DNA of 64,000 nucleotides. Origin: Diploptera punctata. Its lineage: Eukaryota; Arthropoda; Insecta; Blattodea; Blaberidae. The translations under genes and the position numbers were made by a program. The notes beneath the pieces were generated by a model that saw only the letters and a list, made by a program, of their open reading frames with translations, made no database searches and was not told where the DNA came from. This document shows positions 32,549 through 42,088 of this stretch, piece after piece. Position 1 is the first letter of the stretch; each line of letters begins with the position of its first letter. The stretch covers positions 2,219,501 through 2,283,500 of the forward strand of contig JASPKZ010005705.1 in the NCBI GenBank assembly GCA_030220185.1, read 5' to 3'.

Positions 32549-32912
32549 CCCAGGTTGTCATTTTGACATTTCTGGCGTTCTCTCCTGCAATTGTAACCCA
32601 TTTCTGAGGTTGGGGCGCCTGGAAGTCGGAGTTACGCTGTCCCGATGATATGATGGGTGATGATAGCGGTGCGCCAGGAGAGTCCTTAATCCTAAACTTA
32701 ATGTAAGGCGAATATGAATGATGACGATTATGATAGCCATATGATGTTCGGGGACTGTTTAGACCTTTAAGTTTCCTGACATTTGTCTTACATGTGAAGT
32801 AAAATCTCGAAAAAAAAAAAAGCTCACCCAGGAAACTTGTCCCGACCGAGACTTGAACACGAGCCCGCTGCGTGACAAGGCAGAACGCTACATCGAGACC
32901 TCAGCGCTTAAA
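32549..32912 (-). mobile_element. SINE-2 copy, full length with tail
   Basis: The minus strand starts with a tRNA-like head ('gcgctgaggtctcgatgtag'), has the B-box-like 'tgttcaagtctcggtcggga', the body shared with SINE-1, the SINE-2-specific part and the tail 'ccagaaatgtcaaaatgac' followed by 'aacctgggtaattgaat'. This tail resembles the LINE-D 3' end at 5984-6020. Confidence 0.85.
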
Positions 32913-32924
32913 CTCCCATATATT

Positions 32925-33630
32925 TTTGACCCACCTATTGGTGCTTTCACTCTGATTTTCTTACAAAAACATTCAATGCCTTTCTTTCATTCTGACATTC
33001 TATCAATATGTTCTTTCCAGTCGTTCATATATTTAATTATTCGGTCTGTGAGTTTGAAAATATTTAGTTCCTTTCTTATATCTTCATTTATTTTCTTATC
33101 CAGCAGAGTATATCCTGTTATATTTCTTAAAAATCGCATCTCAGCTGCTTCCAATCTTTGTTCTTGTCTTTTAGTGATCGTCCAACATTCTGATCCATAT
33201 ATCAATACAGGAACAGCCATTACTTTACAAAATTTAATTTTTGTTTCTTTTCTTGTGTTTTTAAGGGTTCTTTTAATAGTGCCACACATTAGATTAAATT
33301 TATTTATTTTGTCATTAATATCTTCAATTTTAACATATGATAAATTGAAACCTAGATATTTAAAACTGTTCACCTGCTCTAAAATATTATCAATTACTAT
33401 TTTTGCTCTTAAGGTATCATGTCCTTTAAATGCTAAAATTTTAATTTTAGTCTTTGAAATTTTTAAATTGTAATTGGCACTTATTTTTTTCCAAATTAAA
33501 AATAGCTCTTTGTAGATCATCTTCTGAACTGGAAATCACTATTTGATCATCAGCAAATAATATTGTATCCAACAGATTATTTATTTTAAAATGGTTATTT
33601 AAATTAATCTGCCACTTTAACATAACTTCA

Positions 33631-33673
<43 letters not shown>

Positions 33674-33760
33674 TAAAAAGAGAAGGTGATAAAGGACACC
33701 CTTGTCTGACACCACGATTTATTGTAACCATTTTTATGTTTAGATTTAAAACCCCTGTCT
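32925..33760 (-). mobile_element. LINE-C-type fragment with (TA)n inside the RT frame
   Basis: Two minus-strand frames overlap. The first, 33447-33731, holds 'VTINRGVRQGCPLSPSLFNL', then a TA-encoded Tyr-Ile run, 'IDEVMLKW' and the catalytic 'LFADDQIVISS'. The second, 32987-33520, holds 'EQVNSFKYLGFNLSYVKIED' and 'IYGSECWTITKRQEQRLEAA'. A frameshift near 33480 separates them. The 3' end is lost and joins SINE-2 at 32912. Confidence 0.85.
33632..33670. repeat. (TA)n microsatellite in RT coding sequence
   Basis: The array lies between codons for LFNLY and IDEV of the LINE-C RT and keeps the frame open, adding an alternating Tyr-Ile run. Confidence 0.9.
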
Positions 33761-33835
33761 ATTAAAATTGTATTATTTACATATAAATTTTGTATAGCCA
33801 TAATCAAATTTATGTTAATTAAATAATAATAAAAT

Positions 33836-34170
33836 GTCCCGCGTCGTAGGCGAGTGGTTAAGGCAAGAAGCCTTGGTGCAGAGCTACGGGACTTGCGCTG
33901 GTTTGAGTCCCCATGGGAAAGAAATTTTTTTTTTTGGAATTTCGGCCAACATGGGACCCGTGCCCACCCACCATCGTAAGGCATATGGGTAGCTACAATA
34001 AGTAGCGACTCCAGGTTGAGAAGACCAGCTATAACGCCTGGGGGACCCGACGTGCTGTCCACACGTCACCCCTACACTGGCTGGATGATCGTCTATCTCT
34101 GTGATTAACACATGTGGATGTGAGACCAGCAGCCGGCTGGTAGGCCAAGGACCTTCTAGTCCTTTCGCGC
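33836..34170 (+). mobile_element. SINE-4 copy, full length
   Basis: It has the head 'gtcccgcgtcgtaggcgagt' and an A-box-like 'ggcgagtggttaaggca' of tRNA-Ser/Leu type. The B box is 'ggtttgagtccccatggg'. The body contains 'ggaatttcggccaacatggg', and the tail 'ggatgtgagaccagcagcc'. It abuts the Penelope-like element. Confidence 0.85.
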
Positions 34171-34225
34171 TTGGAGTAAAAATAAAACTTCTAGTTTTAT
34201 ATGATTTTCATATTTATTAAAATAC

Positions 34226-34278
34226 AAATTAATATAAACAGCTGTTTCAGTACTTTATACCTTCTTCAGACGAATTTT
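34226..34278 (-). ncRNA. Hammerhead-ribozyme-like motif, left arm
   Basis: On the minus strand: stem I 5' side (aaaattcgt), the consensus core CTGAAGA, stem II (ag-g-tat / gtact around aaa, one bulge), GAAAC, a minimal stem III (AC-agct-GT), then the H17-type base T. All invariant core positions are present. Stem I's 3' side (attaattt) is decayed and offset by 3 nt. Confidence 0.6.
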
Positions 34279-34619
34279 ATCATGATTACAAATGAATTTT
34301 GTTATTATATATTTTGTTTGTTCGTACTTTATGCGCGGCCATACCGTTGATCCTATTGTGATGGGGCTTTTTGCAAAATGTTCAGGAGATTCCCGGGATG
34401 AACATAGGCTATAAGACAGTTGTTATACTCAACTACTACACCCTTAAAATTCGCCCTTTAGTGGAAAACGTGAAAAAAGTAGCATTTTGGACGCTTAAAT
34501 GGTTTACGCTGCCTAAACCATAACAAATACACAAAATTAATGTACACAGAATTGACTCTCAAAAAGCTTTACAAAAACGTCCGCGACAGCGTATGTTTCT
34601 CTTATGGATAACTCACAAT

Positions 34620-35110
34620 AACCATTTTTGTCTTTCATTGACGCCAAGAAGATCGAGACAAGATTCCTGTGCAAGCATAGCAGCACATAGCGGATATTCT
34701 TTTACGGATAACTCACAATAACGAATTTTGTCTTTTAGCTCATTTATACCAAGAAGATCGAGATAAGTAGATTCCCGGGCAACACCGGGTAAACAGCATG
34801 GAAATCTTAAAATGATTACGATATACATTCATAATTATTTATCACTACTTATTCAACTAATATAAGCAGTACATTAAGTTTGTCTTTCAACTCATTTATG
34901 CCAAGAAGATCGGGATGAGTAGATTCCAGGACAACGCCGGGTAAACAGCACGGGGTATCTAAATACAATTAAGATATAAATGTTTCCTATCACTTATTTA
35001 ACTAAACATAAAACACAATTTTCATATTTCAGCTCATTTATGCCAAGAAGATCGGGATAAGTAGATTCCCGGGAAACGCTGGGTAATCAGCACGGGGTAT
35101 CTAAAAATGT
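34620..35110. repeat. Degenerate tandem repeat, four units of ~105-150 bp
   Basis: Units are anchored by 'ccaagaagatcg' at about 34643, 34749, 34900 and 35043. Each is followed by 'gattcccgggcaac'-like and 'gggtaaacagcacgg'-like segments. They lie inside the Penelope-like element. Such units also resemble the 'tacccgggaa' region of widespread arthropod repeats. Confidence 0.8.
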
Positions 35111-35252
35111 TATATTTATTTTTATTTTTCCTTTTACTTATTCAATTAAACACAAAAGCACATCAATATTTTCATTTTTAAGCGTAGCAGCGCACGCCGG
35201 GTATTAGCTAATATATATGCCTAATATATAACATTAATTTGTAATCATGATA

Positions 35253-35301
35253 AAATTCGTCTGGAGAAGATACAAAGTACTGAAACAGCTGTTACGAATT
35301 T
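35253..35301 (+). ncRNA. Hammerhead-ribozyme-like motif, right arm
   Basis: Stem I is a perfect 8-bp helix (aaattcgt 35253-35260 with acgaattt 35294-35301). The core is CTGGAGA (35261-35267), with G in place of the invariant A6. Stem II pairs ag-tac with gta-ct around aaa with one bulged base (35268-35281). GAAAC (35282-35286), loop agct, GT and H17 = T (35293) follow, placing cleavage before 35294. The architecture is a type I motif with a two-base-pair stem III, as in animal satellite and Penelope hammerheads. The A6 change probably inactivates it. Confidence 0.65.
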
Positions 35302-35436
35302 GCATTTTAATAAGTATAAAAATCATAAAACTTTTAAGTTTTATTTTTTATTTAACATATATATATTTAACACCGCACGTTGGACATTGACAACACCCAC
35401 ACAATTACTGCACAAAGAGAACAAACCAACAAAAAC

Positions 35437-35860
35437 TTAACCAACACACTAGCTCTATCGTACCCGTAGGTTCATGGCCGCGCGGACATAATTTCTCCAT
35501 ACATCCCAATCCTGAGATGTTTTCCAATCATCCCCTGTATAATCTATTTCCCTCAAATTATGGATAATGTTATTCTCCACCTCATTCTTGGTTTAGCATC
35601 TGGGCATTTCCCCTCTGGTTTTCCTACAAGAAGCTTCCATGCACCTCTTTCATCCATACGTGACACATGTCCTGCCCATCGCAGTCTACGAGACTTAACT
35701 GTTCTTAATATATCTTGCTTCCTATACATATCGTGTAGCTCTCATTATATAGTTTTCTCCAGTCGCCTGTCTGTTTATCTCCTTTTTGACCCAAATTGTT
35801 TCCTAAGAACTTTATTCTCATATACTCGTAATCTTCTTTCCTCCCTTAAAGTAAACACTA
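35437..35860 (-). mobile_element. RTE-A LINE, 3' fragment
   Basis: The minus strand keeps the C-terminal arm (degenerate 'LRWAGHVSR', 'KLLVGKPEGKCPD') and the 3' terminus at 35437. It is joined to SINE-1 on its 5' side. Confidence 0.8.
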
Positions 35861-35889
35861 AAGGAAATTGAAATTTTAAAGAAAACAAG

Positions 35890-36350
35890 TCAACCGAGTT
35901 AGTGTGCTGCCTTGTCACGTAGCGGGCCCGGGTTCGTTTCCCGGTCGGGACAAGCTTCTGGGTGAGGTTTTTTCGGTGTTTTTCCTCACCTGTAATACAA
36001 ATGTCAGGGCGCTTTGAGGCCCAAACGGTCCCCAAATATCACCTGGCCATCATCATCATCATCCCCGGTGTGGAAAGCAACGGGAAGCTGTTATAGCCTC
36101 ACTATGATGGTTGCCAGCGGCTTGCTTTGTTTCCCTGCAGCTGTTATATATATATTAAATACAAAGATACCGATTACCGCCACTATAATAATTCCGCATT
36201 GTCAAGCATTGTCGCCCGGCACCCGCTTTTATATAAACGGACAACCATCATAGTGAGGCGATAATACCACACCTACAATTCCCTAGTAAAGCTACAAAGC
36301 ATAGCATGAAAATGCAGTGAAAGACCTGCTCTACGGCAGAACACTATAGA
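35890..36350 (+). mobile_element. SINE-1 copy interrupted by a MITE
   Basis: It has a truncated head ('gagttagtgtgctgccttgt'), B box 'gggttcgtttcccgg', body and 'tgtggaaagcaacgggaagc'. A 174-bp insertion follows, then 'taccacacctacaattccct' and the tail 'gcagtgaaagacctgctc' with 'cggcagaacactat'. This tail is the closest in the window to LINE-B's. Confidence 0.9.
36091..36264. mobile_element. 174-bp MITE nested in SINE-1
   Basis: The ends ttatagcctcactatgatgg and the reverse complement of ttatcgcctcactatgatgg form a 23-bp inverted repeat (one mismatch). The right flank is TA and the left flank TG. This fits a TA target that has since mutated, as for Tc1/mariner MITEs, but the superfamily is not settled. 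Confidence 0.85.
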
Positions 36351-36459
36351 ATAGAAAGGAAACAAACAATCTGTTTCTAAATTAAAGCATGCCCAGTACA
36401 TCAAATTCGCTGTATAAAATTATCACGAGTATACCAGTATTGTATTCAGGGAACGTAAA

Positions 36460-36965
36460 TACAGACCTATCCCCTGCTCCCTCTGCTGATGATAGAACTA
36501 GTCCCGAAAGGCCTAAGTAAACTAATAGTTTTACAACTTTGAGGAGATGGACCTACAAGGTAATTTTATAATTTTACTGGCTAATACCCGCCTAAATAAA
36601 TTAAATATTAAAGGTTAATTAAATTGCATAATATACCTACGCTGAAACGAACCATACATGGCGTTAATTTCGGATTTCAGATAAAACTCCAATTCTTATA
36701 GTCGGATTTCGCTCATTTTTTTATAATACCTAACATGGTTTATTTTAATACGATATACTGAGTTTCGTTTGAAACAATGTTAGAGCGATTTTTAAATCAT
36801 CACTTCAGGTGAGCTCTTAGGCCTTATACCTAACGGTTTTAGAGGGTCCCAGTGTGAATCTAAACCATCCAAGAACCCACTCAAACACACAAAATATTTC
36901 AACAAAATCAGTCAAGTCGTTTAGGAGGGTTATGGTCATACAATGAATCCATTTTAAGTGGAAAC
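36460..36965 (+). repeat. R2 interspersed repeat with adjacent shared segment
   Basis: Segment 36470-36555 ('ctctgctgatgatag', 'cccgaaaggcct') is repeated at 45985-46065. From about 36575 the R2 repeat runs from 'ctggctaatacccg' through 'gtcggatttcgctcattttt' to 'aaatcagtcaagtcgtttag'. Related copies are at 41172, 43092 and 62340. No coding sequence. Confidence 0.65.
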
Positions 36966-37360
36966 CTTTTTACAGCGTTGCAGCGGCTCTCACTTTGCTC
37001 GTTATTGTGCTTGCAGCGGCGGGAAGCGTGTTCCGTTACTACCGGCAAATGGAGACAGAAGCTACAAAATACAAATAACTCAACTTATTTAGTTTATTAC
37101 AAAAAATAGGCCTACACATAAAGGCTTATTACTCACCATTTAACTGTTTTTATTATTGTTCTTACCGCTGGAAAAAAATCTTATTTATTTATTTATTTAG
37201 CCTGGTGGAGTTAAGGCCATGTGACCTCCTCTTCCACTCACCAGGACAAACATATGGAATTTAAATATAAAAAATTACAATAATATTACATACTAAACAA
37301 TAAATTATCTGGTCAGCGGCGGCGGCAGAATGATGCAAGGTTTCCTCTTAAAATGGATTC
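36966..37360. other. Spacer
   Basis: Nothing recognised. Confidence 0.4.
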
Positions 37361-37660
37361 CCTGTATAATGAGAAGAAGGGACACAGAAACAAACAAAGA
37401 AGTATTAAAATAGATACCTCCTGGAAAAGGGAAACGTGGTAGACCAAAGCCAATGTGGATAAAGGGAATTCAAGACAACATGAAGAAGAGAAATATGATA
37501 GAAGCAGACACACAAGTTCGGGAAGTACCAAAGCCAACGTGGATAAAGGGAATTCAAGACAACATGAAGAAAAGAAATATGATAGAACAGATACACAAGA
37601 TCGGGAAGTATGGAAGAAAAAAAAATCGTGTGTTTTGGTTGAGGATACCTGTGTAAATAA
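37361..37660 (+). mobile_element. LINE 3' fragment with 84-bp tandem duplication
   Basis: Plus-strand 'GKRGRPKPMWIKGIQDNMKK' (across a shift) is the RGRP..W..GI tail of LINE-D-like elements. The segment 'accaaagccaatgtggataa' to 'gttcgggaagt' (37441-37524) is repeated immediately (37525-37607) with a few changes. (TA)n follows at 37674-37708. Confidence 0.7.
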
Positions 37661-37670
37661 CAAACAATCC

Positions 37671-37713
<43 letters not shown>

Positions 37714-37714
37714 A

Positions 37715-38282
37715 ATTTCAGGATAACTGTTTTACATATTTAAAGTTTTTATAGAGAAGTTAGAATGACAACGCTATTTTCAATGTAGGCTATACTTTTA
37801 CTCGTCCACTATTTAACAATTAATTTTCGAGTTTCTATTTTATAACGTACAATCACGTTGTACGAGTATTTGTATATGTTTTCCGTCTCCGTGTTAATAA
37901 CCTACTCCCCTCAGCGAATTTACGAGGCACTATTTTCCGCATGATTTAGTAGTGTAATCAAATTATTACATTTATTCTGCAATAAAGTAGCATAATGAAG
38001 AATAAATCATTTTCTTTTGAGCCGAGTCCGTTTCTAAATGCAAAGTAATGTTTTAAGTAAGTATAGCACTACAAACAACCATTATGGATGTATCTTATCG
38101 TGGCTCCATGCCATATTTACCTGTCCACTACCATTCATAAATTTACAGCGACAATGATACATTTACAAAAAACAATCACGTACAGAAGAACGAGTTGACT
38201 CAGAGTATAACATTTAAAACTCACATTTACGAAACCTCGAGTTAAAATTCTGTGGTCGGCCAATCTCGCTGGGGTACATACA
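37715..38282. other. Spacer
   Basis: No recognised feature. Confidence 0.4.
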
Positions 38283-38340
38283 AGAGCAGGTCTTTCATTG
38301 CAAACTCAGCATTCTCCACTATTTCCTTAACTCAGCCTTC

Positions 38341-38515
38341 CTTTTTTTTTTTTTTTTTTTTTAGAGGAATTAAACCCAATGGGTACAACTAGGACACGAC
38401 ACACACCCAGTCCCAAGGTTGAGATTTTAAAAATCCCTTACTCCGCCAGGAATCGAACCCGGGTCGCCGGAGTGGAAGGTAGGGACTCTATCGACTACGC
38501 CACAGCGACAGATTG
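38341..38515 (-). mobile_element. SINE-5 nested in LINE-B
   Basis: The minus strand has 'cgctgtggcgtagtcgatag' (A-box region) and 'gcgacccgggttcgattcct' (B box), then a body ending in poly-A (the T run at 38341-38362). The flanks agcctt (left) and gagcctt (right) suggest a short duplication. Confidence 0.85.
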
Positions 38516-38562
38516 AGCCTTGCTTTTTGTATCCGCATACAACAATTTATTTTAATATTGTG

Positions 38563-38963
38563 AGGAAAGGAGATTACGAATATTTGAGAATAAAGTTCTT
38601 AGGAAAATTGTTGGACCAAAGAGAGATGAACAGAGGCGAATGGAGAAGACTATATAAGAGTGAACTACATAGTCTTTATAGCAAGCCAGATATAATAAGT
38701 ACAGTTAAGTCTCCTAGATTGCGATGGGCAGGACACGTGGCACGAATGAGGAATGAAAGAGGTGCATGGAAGCTGCTTGTAGGAAAACCAGAGGGAAAAC
38801 GCCTACTTAGTAGACGAAAATGAGGTGGGAGAATAACATTAACTATAATTTGAGGGAAGTATATTATTCAGGGAATTATTGGAAAACATTAGCTCAGGAT
38901 ATGGATGTATGGAGAGCTATGTCTGCGCGGCCATGAACCTACGGGTTCGATACTGCCAGTGAT
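38563..38963 (+). mobile_element. RTE-A 3' fragment nested in LINE-B
   Basis: The frame at 38527-38823 encodes 'RKIVGPKREM'-like pieces, 'SPRLRWAGHVARMRNERGAW' and 'KLLVGKPEGKRLLSRRK'. It ends in 'gggttcgatactgccagtga'. It lies opposite in orientation to its LINE-B host. Confidence 0.88.
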
Positions 38964-39556
38964 TTAGAGTTATTGTCCATCATTTGACGCCTTTTTCTGC
39001 CGGTAACTTTCTTTCCGTCGATTGACCATTCCTTCTATTGCATCCGTCAGCAGGCAATTTCTTCTTAGCCAGTGGCCAATCCAATTCCCCCCCCCCCCCC
39101 TTCTTTATGAGTTCCAGCATTGATCTTCCATCATCCATTCTGTTTAGCGCATCTTTATTTTTTACTTTGCCTGACAATTTTATACGCTCCATCCTTCTCC
39201 ATATCCACATCTCTAAAGCTTCTAGTAGCTTTTCCTCATTCCGTCGTAACGTTCAAGTATCTGCACCATACAATGCTACACTCCACACAAAGCACTTCAC
39301 TAGCCTCTTCCGTAATTATTTTGCCAAAGGTCCGCAGAAAATGCTTCTCTTCTTGTTAAAAGCTTTTTTGTCAGTGCTATTCTCTGCTTTACTTATTGAC
39401 AGTAGTTCATGTTTCTACTGATAGTAAAACCCAAGTATTTGAAGCTCTCTACTTACTTATGGCCTCATTTTTAATCCTCATGTCTATCTTCCTTGGTTTC
39501 CTTCCTATACTCATGACTTCATTTTATTTATTTATCTTCATTCCATAATCCTGTAT

Positions 39557-39716
39557 CTAATATTTGTTTTGTCAAGATTTCAAGGGAATTATATTACAAA
39601 AATAATGGGTAAATACCCCCGACATTGTTTTACATATTTTTCTTCTACATGTTTTCTTTTTTCTGTTTGTAGTTTTGTCACTGTAAGGTCAATGATATAT
39701 ATTTTATATCAGAGGG
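39557..39716. other. Spacer
   Basis: Nothing recognised. Confidence 0.35.
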
Positions 39717-40129
39717 GTTCAGAGCAAAAGTGGACCAAGTCTATATATTACTATTTAGAGAAAGTCTGATATAAAGATGTAGGCCTAATACATTTAATTA
39801 CAGATGAAGAATTAAACGTTAATTTTCTTAGTGAAAAAAAAAACAAATACAATACTTGGTTTACCCTTGCTCTGAAGAATTATTCATATTTTGAACCAAA
39901 ATTCACATGAACATCATCATCCTTCACAATTAGGTCTTTGCCTGTTCCGATCTCACATCTGTTCAGCCCATCGCTTTCTTTGTCTTCCCACCGATCTTCG
40001 TCCTCCAGGATTATACATCAGTGCCATCTTTGGTATCCTATCCTCTGACATTCTTTGCAGACGTTCTATCCAAAATTTACATATAACTAGGATTTAATTT
40101 TTTGGACTTGGTCCACTTTTGCTCTGAAC
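39717..40129. mobile_element. 413-bp segment bounded by 25-bp perfect inverted repeats
   Basis: gttcagagcaaaagtggacc plus aagtc (39717-39741) is the exact reverse complement of 40105-40129. It encloses a LINE-C-like 3' scrap (39903-40090, minus). It could be a MITE-like element; no duplication was identified. Confidence 0.65.
39903..40090 (-). mobile_element. LINE 3' terminal scrap
   Basis: The minus strand shows 'gagatcggaacaggcaaaga', the 3' terminus shared with 43139-43290 and 60190-60468, followed by (GAT)n. Confidence 0.6.
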
Positions 40130-40183
40130 ACTTCATCAATGCATCTGCATTAAATAAATGAAATGATTAAAAATGTTCTGTTC

Positions 40184-40328
40184 TATAGTAATTCTGCCAG
40201 AGGGCAGGTCTTTCACTGCAATCATAGCACTTTTATGCTATGGTTTGCAACTTTACTAGGGAATTAGAGGTGTGGTAGCTTCCCGTTGCTTTCCACACCG
40301 GTGAAGGATGATGATGATGATGATGATA
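40184..40328 (-). mobile_element. SINE-1, 3' half
   Basis: The minus strand runs from 'cggtgtggaaagcaacggga' to the terminal hairpin at 40190-40210. (ATC)n lies on the truncation side. Confidence 0.88.
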
Positions 40329-40868
40329 TAGTATATTGCGATACGAGTGTGGTAAACACTTGATACGGATCGAGGAAAAGTTTAAAAAACGAGGCTCCTG
40401 CGCAGAGTTTTTTAATTTCAGAGATTCCGTTGTGTTTACCACATGAGTACTGCGTACTATTTTTTGCACTGTGTGTATTTATTATTAGCTAAAATATTAA
40501 TGTAATTGAAGATAAATGTTAGATTTCAGAGGGTGAATCGGCTATATGTGTTGTTATGGTGAAATAATAAGTATTATTGGTCATGTCGCCACGTATTTGT
40601 TAAAATTGTGAAACCAATTTGATTTGGGATTTATTTCGGATTATGGAGAAAGTTTTAGACGATGTGTTCAGTGATGATGTAATAGAAGAGGAGTGGAAAG
40701 CTGGATGTGATGAATTAATACCGAAATAAATACAAATTGCAGTATCACTATCAATATTTCAAAATAAATGTTTTTACTTACCATGCTAGTACTCATTTTT
40801 AAAGTATTGAGATTTCTTTTGTTTTCAAAGCAACCAAGATTGTAACGGGAATGTCAAATTTCGTTGCA
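40329..40868. other. Spacer
   Basis: No recognised feature. Confidence 0.4.
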
Positions 40869-41057
40869 CATTTTTTTTTCTTTTATACTGTTTTTCCTTT
40901 TTGTTTTACCTGTTTTGTTAACTTTCTTTTATCCTCACATATACACAAGGTCAGAAAACACACACCCAAACCCAGGATGCAGATTTAAAATCCCCTACCC
41001 CGCCAGGAATCAAACCCGAGTCGCCGGAGTGGAAGGTAGGGCCACGGCGACGGACAG
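40869..41057 (-). mobile_element. SINE-5 copy
   Basis: The minus strand shares 'ttccactccggcgactcggg' and the B box 'cgggtttgattcctggcggg' with 38341-38515, then a body ending in a T-rich (poly-A) end on the plus side. A deletion removes part of the A-box region. Confidence 0.8.
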
Positions 41058-41171
41058 TGGACCAAGTACATCAACAATAACAGTAAGTATACAATATTAG
41101 TTACATAGTGCAAAAATAAGGTTAAAATATCACACAGTCGATACTTGTATGTGTATAAAACGCCGAAGAAT

Positions 41172-41600
41172 TTCAATTTTTAATGAAGTGATAAAAGTTG
41201 TACATTTAAAAAGGCCGTCACGCAGGAAATGTGAAATTAAGCGAATTCCTCAGCAAGTCGAATTTGTTGTCGGATTTTGCTGTTTTGCGGAATTTGTACT
41301 TGTTTTGTTAATTCTTATATTGGGAAACACTAATTTATTGTGTCAATTATTTAAATTGTGTCGGAACGCAGTGAAAGAAGTAATTTTTTTTAAATGTCGG
41401 GTTCCACTTCTAATGGTCGGATTTTGCTGATCTTTTGGAGAATACCTTCCTGGTTTCAATAGTATACACTGCGGTTCGTTACAAAAACTCCAAAATTGCG
41501 GCCGCTAAATCTATTTTTAAATTTTCGTTTCGGGTGAATTCCTACTCCTCCTAAGTCTGATTTTGCTAGTCAACGAACCTGCCTTTACTTTTTTAATCGA
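41172..41600 (+). repeat. R2 interspersed repeat copy
   Basis: It contains several 'gtcggattttgctg' and 'ctcctaagtctgattttgct' segments and aligns with 62340-63030. No coding sequence. Confidence 0.6.
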
Positions 41601-41702
41601 TTGCTATAAGGTGAGATTGGTTCCGCAAAAAAAATGCTACCTCTAGAGCATTAACGAATTTATTTTTTTGTCAGTCATTTTCATGTATTTGAAAAAAAAG
41701 GG

Positions 41703-42088
41703 AAAAAAGTTCTTAGGAAAATTTTTGGACCAAAGAAAGATGAACAGACAGGTGAATGGAGAGAAGACTTCATAACAGATAGCTACATGATATTTATAGG
41801 AAAGCAGATATAATAAGAACAGTTAAGTCTCGTAGCCTATGATGGGCAGGGCATGTGGCACGAAAGGGGAATAAAAAAGGGGCATGGAAACTTCTTGTAG
41901 GAAAGCCAGAGGGAAAACGTCCAGTTGGTAGACCATTAATAAGGTGGGAGAATAACATTAACCATGATTTGAGGAAAGTAGATTATAGAGGAGATGATTG
42001 TAAAATATTAGGTCAGGATAGAGAAGTGTAAGAGCTTATATCTGTGGGGCCACGAACCTACGGGTTCGATAGAGCCACTGAGTCATTT
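41703..42088 (+). mobile_element. RTE-A LINE, 3' fragment
   Basis: It starts 'aaagttcttaggaaaatttt' and ends 'gggttcgatagagccactga'. It encodes broken pieces of the C-terminal arm. Confidence 0.85.

Larger units (their letters stand above)
34176..35352. mobile_element. Penelope-like non-autonomous element with inverted terminal repeats
   Basis: The left arm (34176-34306) and right arm (35218-35352) are diverged reverse complements sharing 'acaaagtactgaaacagctg'-type sequence. Each arm holds a hammerhead-like motif. Between them lies a four-unit tandem array and no coding sequence. Penelope-like retroelements are known for terminal repeats in direct or inverted orientation that carry hammerhead ribozymes. 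The assignment rests on that resemblance, not on a protein. Confidence 0.6.
38283..39556 (-). mobile_element. LINE-B second copy, split by two later insertions
   Basis: The LINE-B 3' tail begins at 38283, breaks at about 38340 (SINE-5), resumes at about 38516-38562, breaks again (RTE-A fragment to about 38963), then continues to 39556. Joining points fall at the same LINE-B positions as the uninterrupted copy at 16985. The minus frame at 38980-39210 gives 'MWIWRRMERIKLSGKVKNKD'. Confidence 0.9.

Noticed and set aside
34620..35110. CRISPR-like array because of regularly spaced repeats
   Set aside because: Units are 105-150 bp, diverged and without unique spacers of constant length, and the window is eukaryotic.
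36490..36525. CTGATGA…CGAAA order at 36490 and again at about 46000, resembling a hammerhead core
   Set aside because: No stem II can form between the two boxes next to GAAA, and no stem I or III partner is visible.
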